A DNA stretch of 64,000 nt from Dactylorhiza incarnata (GCA_033032865.1 JAWHQI010000028.1:6219001-6283000); one strand, 5' to 3'. Positions 1 through 10,028 are shown, numbered from the stretch's first letter. Numbers and translations: made by a program. Notes: a model not told the origin generated them from the letters alone.

Positions 1-860
1 GCTCCTATGCCTTCCTCCTATGATGCTCAGGATGTACTATGGATTACTACTATCTCGCTTGTTGGTAAGAATAATTTTGTGGAATGGGTTCACTCCATGC
101 GTCGTGTTCTTTAGACCAAAGGTCTCCTTCGCCATCTCACCTGGGCCCCTTCTATGGAGCCATCTGAACAATGGCTTTGTGACGATGGCCGTGTCCAATC
201 ATGGCTCTTGAACTCCATGGACAGTGAACCATAGCGAACGACGATGTATCATGAGACCGCCAAAGCTATGTGGGATGAGTTCCACTCTCTTTACTCTGGC
301 AAGGATAGTCTTCAACACTTATTCGATATCTTCCTCTCTCTTCAACACCTCGATCCCGGCACGGATGGCGATCTCACCTCATATGTTGCTACCTCAAAGA
401 CCCTTGTTGAGGCTTGGATTCAACATCAGCCTCCCACTATGGATTTAGCCGCTCAGCGTGGAAGGAGGCGGTCGGTATTGCTCTCTTGATGACTCGAGTT
501 TCTCCTCATCTCCGCAGTGTTCGGGCTAACATACTCTCCTCCCCTACGATCCCAACACTGTCTGATGTTTGCTCCATGTTGCTCAAGGTGACACCACCGT
601 CTGCTCCTCCGCTGCCTTCTCCTCCAGTTCTGCTACATCGGGGCTCTGTTCATCGGCCTTCTTCCGCTTCTCGTGGTGGCCGGTCTGGTGCCCGGGGTGG
701 TGGACGTGATGTGTGAAATCGCTCCCGGGGCCAAATACCTCGCCTTTGCACCTTCTGTGGACGAGAAGGTTATACTGAGGCTGTCTGCTTTAAGAAACAT
801 GGTTTTCCCCTGCACCATGAGTCCATGCTCCATCTATACTGCATGCCTCCCCTGCTGTTG
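1..860 (+). pseudogene. copia gag remnant (UBN2-type) with altered zinc knuckle
   Basis: Gag packages the element RNA into virus-like particles. The clearest stretch, 244-489, contains ETAKAMWDEFHSLYSG and ATSKTLVEAWIQ, which fit the plant UBN2-type copia gag. The frame then shifts, and a proline/serine-rich part follows (490-716). Near 747-790 a zinc knuckle can be read as C-TF-C-GREG-Y-TEAV-C: the histidine of the usual CX2CX4HX4C is tyrosine. Several stops separate the pieces. The N-terminal start is not visible near the window edge. Confidence 0.8.
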
Positions 861-984
861 ATACTCCTCCCACGTCTCGCTCCAATATTGATAACCTACT
901 CCAACATCTTCGCGGGCTGATCTCCCGTCCTTTTATCTATGGTGCCTCCATCTCCAATGAAGGTATCACCTACCTCTCCCTCAA

Positions 985-1180
985 CCCATCTTAGATTATG
1001 GACTCCGGTGCCACCCATAACGTCAGTCCTCAGAAGCCATCTCAGTACTTGGATTCTCCATATCCCAAATCCATTACAGTGGCCAATGGTGATATGACTC
1101 TTGTAACTGGTTCTGGAAATATACGGCTCACCCCCTCTCTCGCTGCGCTCGGTTTTTCATGCTCCTAACTCTCATTTTAA
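985..1180 (+). pseudogene. copia aspartic protease remnant
   Basis: At about 996-1030 the frame reads IMDSGATHNVSP. DSGAT is the catalytic aspartate motif of copia retropepsins, so the active-site motif survives. The following frame, ending in a short glycine and valine segment (VTGSGN), is soon lost to stops. It sits between the gag zinc knuckle and the pre-integrase domain, as expected. Confidence 0.75.
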
Positions 1181-1349
1181 TCTGTTTTCCGTTAGTCATC
1201 TCACCCACGATCATGACTACTTAATCATCTTTTCTTTGTCCTCCTTTATTGTGCAGGATCGGCAGACGCGGAATATCATTGGTAGAGACGGTTGTCCGAT
1301 GGGCTCTACATCTTGGATCTCCCTACTTCTGCTCTCTCCTTCGCCAGCT

Positions 1350-2041
1350 CTATCGACTGACATCGTCGTCTTGGTCATGTTCCTCTACCGATCCTCCAGA
1401 AGGCTCTTCCGAATTTTAGTTTTTTTCTGTTGAGTGTGAATCATGTATGGAATACACCATCGTGCTGTGTTTCCTCCTCATTGTACTCGGAGCACTTCTC
1501 CTTTTGATTTAGTTCACTCTGATATCTGGAGGCCCTATAAAACTGCTAGTATATATGACTATCGCTATTTTATAACTTTTATTGATGATTATTCGTGTTT
1601 AATATGATTATATATGATGCGCAATCGCTTTGAGTTTTTGTCCATTTTCCGCGCCTTTATTGCAAAAACGCAAACGCAATTTACCTGAAATATCAAAATT
1701 CTTTATATAGATAATGCTCGCGAGTACACCAGTCATGCCTTTCAGGATTGGTGTACTTCGCTGGGTATCATCCACCAGACCTCATGTGCGTATACGCCCC
1801 AACAAATGGTATTGTTGAGCGGAAGAACCGTCTTCTCCTTGAAGTAGCCCGATCTCTCCTATTCCAGATGCAGGTCCCCACTATCTACTGGAACTTTGTT
1901 GTCTCCGCTGCCTGTTACCTTATCAACTGTGTACCCTCCTCCGTTCTTCAATTTGCAACGCCCTTCTCTCTTTTATTTCCTACTCGACCCCTTTTTCCCT
2001 TGACCCCACGGGTCTTTGGCTGCGTTTGCTTCGTTCATTAA
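1350..2041 (+). pseudogene. copia integrase remnant
   Basis: Integrase joins the element DNA to the host chromosome. A pre-integrase histidine segment (GHVPLPILQKALPNF) is readable near 1375-1420, then a core segment with FDLVHSDIW and FITFIDDYS near 1500-1600. After that come DNAREYTSHAFQDW (about 1710-1750) and GIVERKNRLLLEVARSLL (about 1809-1860). The aspartate/aspartate/glutamate motifs are therefore traceable but lie in different frames. The end, PLTPRVFGCVCFVH, is the usual copia integrase C-terminal motif. Inactive by frameshift. Confidence 0.8.
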
Positions 2042-2371
2042 CTCGACCCTCTTCTTGACAAACTCGCCCCTCGCGCCACGCGGTACATGTTCGTTAGATA
2101 TTCTCGCACTCAAAAGGGTTATGTATGTTACTCTCCCTCCACTCGAAAACTGATCACATCTGTTGATGTCACTTTTCTTGAGCAACAATCCTTTCATCAC
2201 TCTGTACCCACCGCCACCTCCCCTCCTGATCTGCCTCAACCTTTTGTTCCGTTCAACTCTTCTCCACCAACCTGTCTCCCAACACCTACTTCTGTCTCGG
2301 CCCCTCTGCGTGTCTACTCTCGCCGTTATTCTCACTCTGGTGCCCCGCGACAGCCCCGTCTACTACTGATA

Positions 2372-2390
2372 CCCCCCCCCCCCCCCCCCC
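2372..2390. repeat. C homopolymer, 19 bases
   Basis: An uninterrupted run of 19 C in the linker between integrase and reverse transcriptase of the first copia element. In plus-strand translation it would be a polyproline run, so it is probably a slippage expansion of a proline-rich linker. Confidence 0.95.
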
Positions 2391-2442
2391 TTCCGACTCA
2401 ACAACACCTTCCACCGCACATCCTCTCTCAAATTACGTATCC

Positions 2443-3245
2443 ATGCATCGTCTCTCCCCTAATATGATCAGGTTTGCTCTCTCCTTGTCTTCTATTTCTA
2501 TTCCTTCCTCTGTGCAGGATGCTCTTCAGCACCCTGGTTGGCGAGCGGCAATGGATGAGGAAATAGTTGTGCTTTGGGTCAATCACACATGGGATCTTGT
2601 TCCCCTTCCCCCTGACCATTCCACGGTTAGCTGCAAGTGGGTCTTCACTGTGAAACACCATCCTGATGGCACGATCGATCACCTTAAATCCCGTCTTATT
2701 GCTCGCGACTTCACCCAACAACAAGGCATTGACTATGAGGAGACCTTCTCTCCTGTTGCAAAGCTCAATACTGTTCGTGTCTTAATTTCCCTTGCTGTCC
2801 ATCGACAGTGGCCGCTACATCAGCTCGACATCAAAAATGTCTTTCTCAACGACGATCTTGTAGAGACTGTGTATATGCAACAACCACTTGGTTATGAAAC
2901 CAAGGGGGAGTCTCTCGTCTGTCATCTGAAGAAATCTCTCTATGGACTCAAACAGTCTCCACGGGCATGGTTTGATAAGTTTATCCGAGTGGTTCGTGAC
3001 TACAGTTTCACACAGAGCTCGGCAGATTTTTCACTGTTTATTCTCTGGCGTCCTACGGGCTCGTGATTCTTCTGGTCTATGTTGATGATATTCTTATCAC
3101 ATGTGATGATCTTCCTGGCATTACTCAAATCAAGAACCACCTAGCTACTCAGTTCCAAACGAAAGATCTGGGCCGGCTCCCATACTTCTTGGGAATTGAG
3201 GTAACTCGACGGTCTGATGGTCTTGTCCTATCTCAGCGAAAATAA
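2443..3245 (+). pseudogene. copia reverse transcriptase remnant
   Basis: The reverse transcriptase copies the element RNA into DNA. The 207-residue stretch from 2443 carries the usual copia blocks: WRAAMDEEI, WVFTVKHHPDGTI, ARDFTQQQGIDYEETFSPV, HQLDIKNVFLND and KSLYGLKQSPRAWFDKF. After a frame change at 3061 the catalytic box LVYVDDILIT is present (3070-3105), followed by FLGIEVTRRSDGLVLSQRK. YVDD is intact; the frame break before it and the stop at 3243 inactivate the product. Confidence 0.92.
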
Positions 3246-3284
3246 TGTCTTAATCTGCTTCATGACGCTGAGTACTCTGGGTGT

Positions 3285-4015
3285 ATGCCAGCGGATACAC
3301 CTATGGATGCTAATCATCAGCTCTGTGCTCACAGTTCAGACTCTGATCACCTTCTCCCTAATCCGGAGTACTATCGCCGCCTTGTTGGCAAGTTAATTTA
3401 TCTCACTGTCACACGACCTGACATTTCCTTTGCGGTCGGTGTGGTCAATCGCTTCACGCATACTCCTCGGGTCCGTTGAGCATATTCTTCGATACTTAAA
3501 GAATGTCCCGGGACAAGGGCTGGTATACAAGCCCTCTACTTCTCTATCTCTTATTGCTTATTGTGATGCTGATTACGCTTGGTCCCTGGACGATCGACGA
3601 TCCACTAGCAGCTACTGCACATATTTTGGCGGGAATTTGGTTACTTGGCGAAGCAAAAAGCAGATTGTCATTGCTCGGTCTTCAGCTGAAGCAGAGTATC
3701 GCTCCATGGCTGCTGCCGTCTCAGAACTCATATGGCTAGAAAGTCTCCTCACTGATTTAGGTGTCAAACTTCCATCACCAGTTGTTCTTTTTTGCGACAG
3801 TCAAGCTGCAATTCACATCGCCGAGAACCCTGTGTTCCATGAGCATACAAAACATATTGAGGTTGATTGTCATTTTATCCGGGAAAAGGTTCTACTTCGG
3901 AAGCTGATCCTAAGGCATGTACGGGCCGCCGATCAAATTTCCGACATTTTCACCAAGGCCTTGCCTCGCTCACTATATCAGCAATTCCTCTCCAAGCTCG
4001 GCACCTACGACTTGT
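3285..4015 (+). pseudogene. copia RNase H remnant
   Basis: RNase H degrades the RNA strand during reverse transcription. Readable blocks are YYRRLVGKLIYLTVTRPDI (from 3370), YCDADYAWSLDDRRSTSSYC (3555-3620), RSSAEAEYRSMAAAVSELIW (3678-3740), LFCDSQAAIHIAENPVFHEH (3785-3845) and IFTKALPRSLYQQFLSKLG (3943-4003). These contain the aspartate and glutamate catalytic positions of copia RNase H. A frame change near 3470 separates the first block from the rest. Past 4015 the frame runs into the G tract and encodes meaningless polyglycine. Confidence 0.92.
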
Positions 4016-4046
4016 ACGCTCCAACTTGCGGGGTGGGGGGTGTGGG

Positions 4047-4047
<1 letters not shown>

Positions 4048-4097
<50 letters not shown>
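4048..4097. repeat. G homopolymer of 50 bases at the polypurine-tract position
   Basis: A run of 50 G, preceded by a G-rich stretch from 4030, ends directly before the TGTTACAAG start of the 3' LTR. This is where the polypurine tract that primes plus-strand synthesis belongs, so it looks like a greatly expanded tract. Length may be unreliable in any assembly. Confidence 0.9.
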
Positions 4098-4098
<1 letters not shown>

Positions 4099-4320
4099 GT
4101 TACAAGAAATAAATACAAGCCCATGCACTTAAGGACCATAAGGCCTCTTCTCTCTAGCTCCTCCTTTAATCCCACATCTTCAGTTTACTTTTAGCTCTCT
4201 CCATCCTCTTCTTTATAAGGAGCCTCCTTTGTACATTGTAATAGTGTTGAATATACATATAAAAAGCTGAGATTTTCCACTCTCTACACTTATAACTCTG
4301 TATCCACAAGGTCTGTATCA
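4098..4320 (+). repeat. 3' LTR of the first copia element
   Basis: Begins with TGTTACAAG directly after the purine tract. It contains a TATA-like CTTTATAAGG near 4210 and a short AT-rich region. The end is placed near a CA at about 4310-4320; this cannot be confirmed because the 5' LTR is not in the window. Confidence 0.6.
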
Positions 4321-4446
4321 CATTTACTACTTTTATTTTTTTCTCTGTTCTCTTTCTGCTTCTAGTATATACATATATCTCCAAGCTATGTGATGATGAG
4401 TTCCACACTTCCGAATATTTTACCAAAATCCATGACTGGCTATTGT

Positions 4447-4705
4447 TAAGGAATAATTATGAAAAATTCACCTCTAACTTTGCATAATTGCAGTGACCTC
4501 CCCTCTATCATTTACAATTACCAATACCTTCACTCTAAGTTTACATTGCTAGCATACATCTATTAAAAAAACCCTGGAAGACCCCTCATGTATGTTTAAA
4601 ATGTAAAATTAGAGGGAAGGTTTTGGTGATTTTAAAAGATAGAGGAAGGTCCTTATAATTATGCAAAGTTAAGAGGGTCCCAGTAAATGATTCCGTCATT
4701 CTTTG
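4447..4705. mobile_element. MITE-like inverted-repeat element
   Basis: Long imperfect inverted arms: the left arm (about 4469-4508) has CCTCTAACTTTGCATAATTG, and the reverse complement of the right arm (about 4640-4683) has CCTCTTAACTTTGCATAATT. No coding capacity. It resembles the arms of the elements at 8640-9090 and 33223-35032, so it is probably a diverged family member. Exact ends and target duplication were not resolved. Confidence 0.6.
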
Positions 4706-4853
4706 AGTGCACAGAATATATGCAAGAGAATTATGAAATATATATAAGCTTAGATTTGTCTCAAAAATATGCCTAATTAGCATGCATCATCATTTACAGT
4801 ACCATTTTTTCCTCTGAATAATTGAATTGAATATAATGCATAATTTTATGCAG

Positions 4854-5032
4854 ACACTATTTATCATGCTATATAAGAGCTTTAAATCTGTGCTCATGGC
4901 CCGTTTGCCTCCGCTCTCCGCTGATGGAAAACTGCCAAAGTTGAGAAGTAGTAAGAAGGAATTTGTGACCATGGATCTTGAAGAACCAGCAAAGATGGAT
5001 CTTGATCATGAAAATGGGAACAATGATACTAA
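4854..5032 (+). CDS. CBP80/ABH1-like nuclear cap-binding protein, exon of C-terminal part
   Basis: I read three consecutive exons (4854-5032, 5108-5225, 8105-8212) as the C-terminus of the large subunit of the nuclear cap-binding complex, which with CBP20 binds the 5' cap of nuclear transcripts. This exon follows an acceptor TTTTATGCAG and begins TLFIMLYKSFKSVLMARL, which matches the helical segment before the acidic loop of CBP80. A loop rich in D, E and N follows. The donor is AA/GTAAGC, leaving two bases of an Asn codon. Identification rests on remembered family resemblance, not on a search. Upstream exons are not in the window; a copia element occupies that place, so this is either a gene with a large TE-filled intron or a 3' gene fragment. 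Confidence 0.7.
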
Positions 5033-5107
5033 GTAAGCTTTATGATAGAACCATGAAAACTTTATTCTTACTTTGAACCTTCTCACATTTGTTCTATTAA
5101 TCTCCAG

Positions 5108-5225
5108 CATCACATCGGATGGTGAAAGAGCTGCTAATAATATCTATAACACCGGAGAGAAAGAGCAGTGGTGTCTGACAACATTGGGCTATCTGAAGGC
5201 TATTTCCAGGCAATATGCATCGGAG
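5108..5225 (+). CDS. CBP80/ABH1-like, penultimate exon
   Basis: Acceptor TTAATCTCCAG precedes it; the first base completes the split Asn codon and the frame stays open for 39 codons up to donor GAG/GTAGAT. Key residues are EKEQWCLTTLGYLKAISRQY: the tryptophan and the following helix fit the C-terminal helical repeat of CBP80. The exon ends in phase 0, which agrees with the next acceptor. Confidence 0.72.
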
Positions 5226-5639
5226 GTAGATTTTTAAACATTTGACTTTCATCTCCTTCAATTCCGAGGTGTAGCTAACCCAACTAGTTTCAGCAGTTTT
5301 AATGAAGCTTTCCAAAGTCCCTTGTCAGCTAGGTTATCCTTTAAGTGTTTTTTAGGTTGTTAAGAATAATTCTATTGCTCAATGTAATTAATTCTTAGAT
5401 TTTAGTCGAATCAAAATTAGTTTAAACCGGTCTGAATTTGAATTTTCAGTGGGAGGGTTCAGCTATAATATATTTTGAATTAATTATAAATCTTCAATGG
5501 AATCTATTTTTCCACTTAAAAACTCTTACCATTATGTATGGTTAATATGTAAGGATAAGAATTTAGGTCAAGATGAGATAAATAATGATATTTGGATATA
5601 TTTACCCGGGATCCCGCGGCCTGAAAAATAATCAGAATC

Positions 5640-6330
5640 ATCATCAAAGTAGTCTGTGCGGTCAGATATTTGGTGTCCGCCCTGACCGTTTTTTTTTGTT
5701 ATTCACAAGCCAAATGACCCCTCTTCAACAGCTCGGGCGGTCGTCCATTCAGAACCTGCTCGGCCTATCGTTCTGGCTATCTGCAAGCCAGATAGCGTCC
5801 TCTTCAACAGCCTGGGCGGTCACCACTTCAGTGTCCGCTCGGCCTAGCAGTTGGGGTCATTTGCACGCTTATCAGCCTGCTCAGCTCAGCATGCATATAC
5901 AATTCATCTCCTGAAGCTCGCGCGGACACCCTTGTGGTGACCGCATGCCCTAGTACTTTAGGCTATCTGCACACCATGTACTCTCTCATCTCTGCCAGGT
6001 TCTCTTGTAGCACGGGCAACCCGTTTTTATTTTGCATGCCCGTTTGGGCATCCCCCACTAGTATAAATAGTGGTGAACGGTACCTTGAAAAGGATCACGA
6101 ATCCGACCAGAGCTAGCGATAGCTTGCTGCGAACTCGGACTTGTAGCTTCCTAGTGTTATGAGCTCCATTTAGTGGCGGTCTCTCATTTTGTAACCATTT
6201 CACAGTGAGCAATGAAATCACATGCAACGAGTTCAATTGCGGGAAGTCTCGGTCTCGCCGCTCGCGACATCCTCTCATTCCATTCTCAATCATCCATAAC
6301 GACCTCAAAATAGCCGACCTCTCTCAGTAT

Positions 6331-6331
<1 letters not shown>
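5640..6331 (+). repeat. LTR-like or unclassified repeat with TATA box
   Basis: More GC-rich than the surrounding intron. It has a promoter-like stretch, CTAGTATAAATAGTGG (about 6056-6071), then a transcribed-looking part with CAATGAAATCAC near 6210, and it stops at the C run. The layout resembles the U3-R-U5 order of an LTR, but no partner LTR, primer-binding site or target duplication was found. Confidence 0.35.

Positions 6332-6371
<40 letters not shown>
6332..6371. repeat. C homopolymer, 40 bases
   Basis: An uninterrupted run of 40 C between TCTCAGTATA and TCGAGAGCG. It closes the LTR-like fragment. On the minus strand it would be a G run like the one before the LTR at 4098. Confidence 0.92.
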
Positions 6372-6373
<2 letters not shown>

Positions 6374-6628
6374 GAGAGCGTGTAGAATCGCAGAGAGCAT
6401 TTTTCACACCAACAGGAGAGCCGTGGGGATACTATAGCAGGTTGATTAACAAATATTTTCATCAGAATTTTGAAGACTAGATATTTGGAGAAATGTACTT
6501 TGGTATCAATATCTGCTAATTGTAGAGGAATGAAGCTTATAATTTATATACGGATGCTACGTGTGTGTCTATGAAACATAAGTTTAGTAGAAATGTATAT
6601 TTTAGAGAATCAATTGACTTTTATTATA

Positions 6629-7046
6629 GGGCAATGTTACAAGCACACCAGTTTTGGCTATTCGCACACCAATTTCTATGAGTTATTATGCGCCTTTTGA
6701 AAATACGCCTTGTACATGCGTTTTTAGGAAAAGTGTTCAACACGAAAGTTCTAGATCTCGTCGAGATCTACAACTTTCGTGTTGAACACTTTTCCTAAAA
6801 ATGCACGCACAAGACGTATTGTCTCCCTGATCGTAACTATAGCGAATTTTTGAAAATACGCTTTGTACATGCATTTTTAGGATAAGTGTTCAACGCGAAA
6901 GTTGTAGATCTCGACGAGATCTACAACTTTCGTGTTGAACACTTTTCCTAAAAATGCATGTACAAGGCGTATTTTCAAAAGGCGCGTAATAACTCATAGA
7001 AATTGCTGTGCGAATAGCCAAAACTGGTGTGCTTATAACATTGCCC
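6629..7046. mobile_element. foldback MITE, 418 bp, 8-bp target duplication
   Basis: Terminal inverted repeats of about 70 bp begin GGGCAATGTTACAAGCACAC and return as the reverse complement at the other end. The element is flanked by TTATTATA at 6621-6628 and 7047-7054. Inside are two further palindromes centred near 6765 and 6915, each built on AGATCTCGWCGAGATCT with long arms (AAGTGTTCAACACGAAAGTT). The single strand could fold over nearly its whole length. No ORF. An 8-bp duplication suits hAT, but the TIR resembles that of the Mutator-like element at 17731. Confidence 0.9.
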
Positions 7047-7624
7047 TTATTATATGGTGATCTACCATAGATATAGTTTGTTTTTGTTGCGAATGTGCAT
7101 CTGGAAGATATATTGAAGTCATTAAAGATGCGTATTGTAAAGCAATGATTACTACTATAGTTAATGAAAGTGACCAGTTTCAAATATAGTAGGGTTACAT
7201 CAACATCAAAATTAAGATCACAATTTTTAATATTGGTGATGAAGAGCAATAATACTTAATTTTTGGAATGAAAGTTCTTTTTGTGAGATAGTCCATTAAA
7301 ATAAGTGAAAAGTTAGGGCAATAGAAGAAAAATATATTATGATTTCGTATTAGTAATGCAGAGGAATATGTGATGATTTTGTATTGGTAAAGCAGAGGCA
7401 AAGTATATGATATATAATTTTTAGTACTTGTCATTATCAATTCAAACTATAAGAGAAATCATTTAGTTCTTTTTTTAATGATAAAAGCAATCACTTGTTT
7501 TGTGTAGTAAAATGTTGTTAAATCTAAATTTGGTCCGAAGAAAATGACTTACTTATGAGGGATTTACAAAAAAAGGAAAGATAAATTATTATATTAATGC
7601 AGTGCGTGGAATTGCATCTATCAA

Positions 7625-7730
7625 AGTTAGGGTTTAGTATTTAGGATTTAGTGTTTAGGGTTTAGGATAATGTTTGAGTTAAGGTTTTGGGTTTTAGATG
7701 TTTAGTTTTTAAGGTTTAGGAAAAAGTTCG
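7625..7730. repeat. degenerate TTTAGGG-like repeats
   Basis: A stretch of imperfect copies of the plant telomere unit: TTAGGGTTTAGTATTTAGGAT, GTTTAGGGTTTAGG and later GGTTTTGGGTTTTAG. Units vary in length. Interstitial and degenerate, not a chromosome end. Confidence 0.55.
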
Positions 7731-8104
7731 ATTATTCTTGTAAATACTTCCAAAATGAATTATTTTAATTTTGAGTTACTCGGCAGCAATCAGCATATGT
7801 TTGGCTGAGTTCTTAAATAATGCATTTGCTCATGATATTAGTAGTTTGAGGTGATTGTAGCTCATCTACTACTCTTTTGGCCTGTTTAGGCAGGAGGTCG
7901 ACTGCCGGCCTCCATCTTCTATCGGCGTGCATTTTCTGTGTGAGAATGGTCGTGAACTTAATTTCGACAGTGATCGCTCTGCAAAATGCCGCAGCGCCCA
8001 GTCGCGGTCCAGGGTCCAATAACCCCTGCCGCTGACGCCGTAAAAATGAGGCGCCAACTATAACTTAGTGTCTAATTTATCATTCTTTCTTGTTCCCGCT
8101 GCAG

Positions 8105-8212
8105 ATCTGGCCTCATATGGAGGTCCTCGATGCTGAAATTTTTACGGAAGAAGTCCATCCGCTCTTCAGGAAAGCAGCGTATGATGGTTTATGCCGAACT
8201 GCCGCTAAATGA
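8105..8212 (+). CDS. CBP80/ABH1-like, last exon
   Basis: Acceptor GCTGCAG is followed in phase 0 by IWPHMEVLDAEIFTEEVHPL and ends with TGA at 8210-8212. The pattern of a tryptophan, then a helix, then an acidic segment and HPLF matches the end of plant CBP80. The last residues (DGLCRTAAK) are less typical. The open frame across all three exons, despite an intron full of transposons, suggests selection until recently or a recent copy. Confidence 0.7.
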   Translation: MWPHMEVLDAEIFTEEVHPLFRKAAYDGLCRTAAK

Positions 8213-8400
8213 TGATGAAGCTCTCTCTCTCTTCCCAGGATTTTAGAAGTCCGATACCTTCATGTTTGTTGATGTTTACTTTAAAAAGCAGCATATTTAT
8301 GCAATTTTTATGCTGATGCTCCCAGCGCGGTCACACACCTATCATTTGTCATCCTATTATGAAAAGTTGTAAAAGTTGTAATAAAGAAGGGGTAAAATTG
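8213..8400 (+). other. probable 3' UTR with polyadenylation signal
   Basis: Follows the stop codon of the CBP80-like exon. A canonical AATAAA lies at 8380-8385, about 170 bases downstream of the stop, a normal distance for a plant 3' UTR. Confidence 0.45.
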
Positions 8401-8519
8401 AGAAGATGATTTTCTTTGCTAAATTATATTTTTTTCTTGATATATAAAGTACTGAATATTGATTATATATGGAACGCCCTCTTTAGAATGCAGCATAGCT
8501 ATGCAATTTTTATGCTGTT
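8286..8519. repeat. direct repeat pair, about 30 bp
   Basis: GCAGCATATTTATGCAATTT (about 8287) and GCAGCATAGCTATGCAATTT (about 8490) both continue with TTATGCTG. They lie about 200 bases apart, and each copy contains a small palindrome. The stretch between them is AT-rich without a gene. Confidence 0.6.
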
Positions 8520-8639
8520 GTTCACTGGACTTTGTATTTTATTTATATATTATTTAATAAGCTTATTTATTTCATGAGTACAACCGGCAAAATTTGATAT
8601 TCTAATTTTACCCTTTCCCTTGCACATCTAACTCAAATG

Positions 8640-9150
8640 CCCTGACAGTGCTAGTAGTCTTTCATCATAATTACAGGTTAAACCCTTCTATCTTTTGATA
8701 TTACATTTGCCTCCCCTCTAAGTTTCCCCAGTTGACAAAAATGTCTTTTTTGTTAGAAATATTGATGGAAAATGATAAAATCTGCTAAATTATTTTATGA
8801 TATTCAATTTTGCCCTTTGTAATGACTACATTGAAAGATGTGACATTTTTCTTTAGAAATGTAGATTTTATTGCCAAATTATTTTATGGTTTTTTAATTT
8901 TACCCTTTGTAATAGCTCTACATCAAAAAGGATGCATTACATTTTACCTTTTGTAATGAATCTAGAATCATTACAAAAGAATAAAATTGAATCTAGAATA
9001 ATTTTACCTTTTGTAAATGTAATTCCGAAAGATAGAGAGATGCAACCTGCAGTTATGCAAACTCTCAGGGGAGGTCCTGATAATTAACCCTAATAATAAT
9101 AATAATGTACTCACACACAACAGTCTAGTACAGGAAACCCTGCTCCCTTG
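8640..9150. mobile_element. inverted-repeat (MITE-like) element, relative of 33223-35032
   Basis: Left arm 8680-8745 carries AATTACAGGTTAAACCC and TTACATTTGCCTCCCCTCTA. The right arm, read in reverse complement from about 9086, carries CCTCCCCTGAGAGTTTGCAT and TTTCGGAATTACATTTAC. The interior is AT-rich and noncoding. About 60 bases beyond the right arm (GTACTCACACACAACAGTCT and following) recur beside the related element at 35033-35095, so the true end may be near 9150. Confidence 0.65.
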
Positions 9151-9291
9151 ATAGTATTCCCGTTGCTCCCTATGCATGAATGGATTTCGTGCAATGAGCC
9201 GGAGTTACAGACGTTGTCACATTGTGCACGTGAAATTTTAAAGAGTAGGAATGCTATTGTGCAAGGCACGTGGATCCCTCGCATATGCATG

Positions 9292-9323
<32 letters not shown>

Positions 9324-9329
9324 CTAGCA

Positions 9330-9570
9330 GCTTCGCACGCCCGTGCTCGCTGCTCCCCGATGGCGGCCTTTGGCCGCCCCGACGGTGGCCTCTGGCCGCC
9401 CTAATGACTCGCCGCACTATTCTCTCTCTTGACCGCCCCTCTCTTGCCCGAGTTGCCCAAGCCGTGTTTACAATGGCATAAGGGTGAAATCCCCTTGGGT
9501 GCAAGGGCATAATTGGCATAGGCAATGTTGCACCAAAGGCCATTTCTCCCTTATAGATATAGATAGATAT
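9330..9570 (-). mobile_element. Helitron-like unit, partial copy
   Basis: Has the GC-rich hairpin head (GGCGGCCTTTGGCCGCC) and a tail with AATGTTGCACCAAAGGC shared with the three fuller copies at 9583, 15764 and 16609, but lacks the AT-rich middle. It is flanked by TA-rich microsatellites at about 9294-9323 and 9562-9584. Confidence 0.45.
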
Positions 9571-9582
9571 ATATATATATAT

Positions 9583-10028
9583 ACGAGTGATAGGCACGGG
9601 GCTCCGCCCCTATTGTTAAGCGCGACGGTACCAGACCAGCGACGGCGGGCTTCGCCCGCCCTTGCGCCCACAACATATACATATGAGTACTCAAAATGAC
9701 TGCAGAAAAATTTTAATTATTGTTTTATAATTATTTTTTTCAAAAACATTAATATTTTAACAAAAAATTATTTTACAAGTAAGTCTAGGAGGTCTAATGA
9801 TTACCCACCATAGTAGGTGTAGGAGGTCTACTAAAAAGCTTTTGGATTTTATGAATTTTCATCATTTTTTTATTATAGGGATATAGTGTAATTACACAAA
9901 TAACCTTTATATTTTATGAATTTCCATTTTTTCATAACATATGTTAAGTCATTGGAGTAAAAGAATGAGGCTATATTTGACAATTTTGAATGTTGCGCCA
10001 AAGACAACTTCTTGTATATAGTAGTTAA

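Larger units (their letters stand above)
1..4320 (+). mobile_element. Ty1/copia LTR retrotransposon, decayed, 5' end outside window
   Basis: Domains run in copia order on the plus strand: gag, protease, integrase, reverse transcriptase, RNase H, then a G run and a 3' LTR. Integrase before reverse transcriptase is the copia order. The reading frame is broken many times by stops and frameshifts, so the copy is inactive. The 5' LTR and the first part of gag lie before base 1. The 3' LTR end near 4320 is not certain, because without the other LTR no target duplication can be checked. Confidence 0.93.
5226..8104 (+). other. 2.9-kb intron of the CBP80-like gene, loaded with insertions
   Basis: Bounded by donor GTAGAT and acceptor TTCCCGCTGCAG with matching phase 0. 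It holds an LTR-like fragment, a 40-base C run, a foldback MITE with an 8-bp target duplication, and degenerate telomere-like repeats. The rest (5226-5580, 6480-6620, 7060-7600) is AT-rich with no recognisable feature. Confidence 0.65.

Noticed and set aside
7625..7730. True telomere
   Set aside because: Units are degenerate and short and are surrounded by gene and transposon sequence on both sides.
9238..9700. ORFs with IYIYIYIY runs
   Set aside because: Translation of TA microsatellites joined to GC-rich hairpins of the Helitron-like unit.
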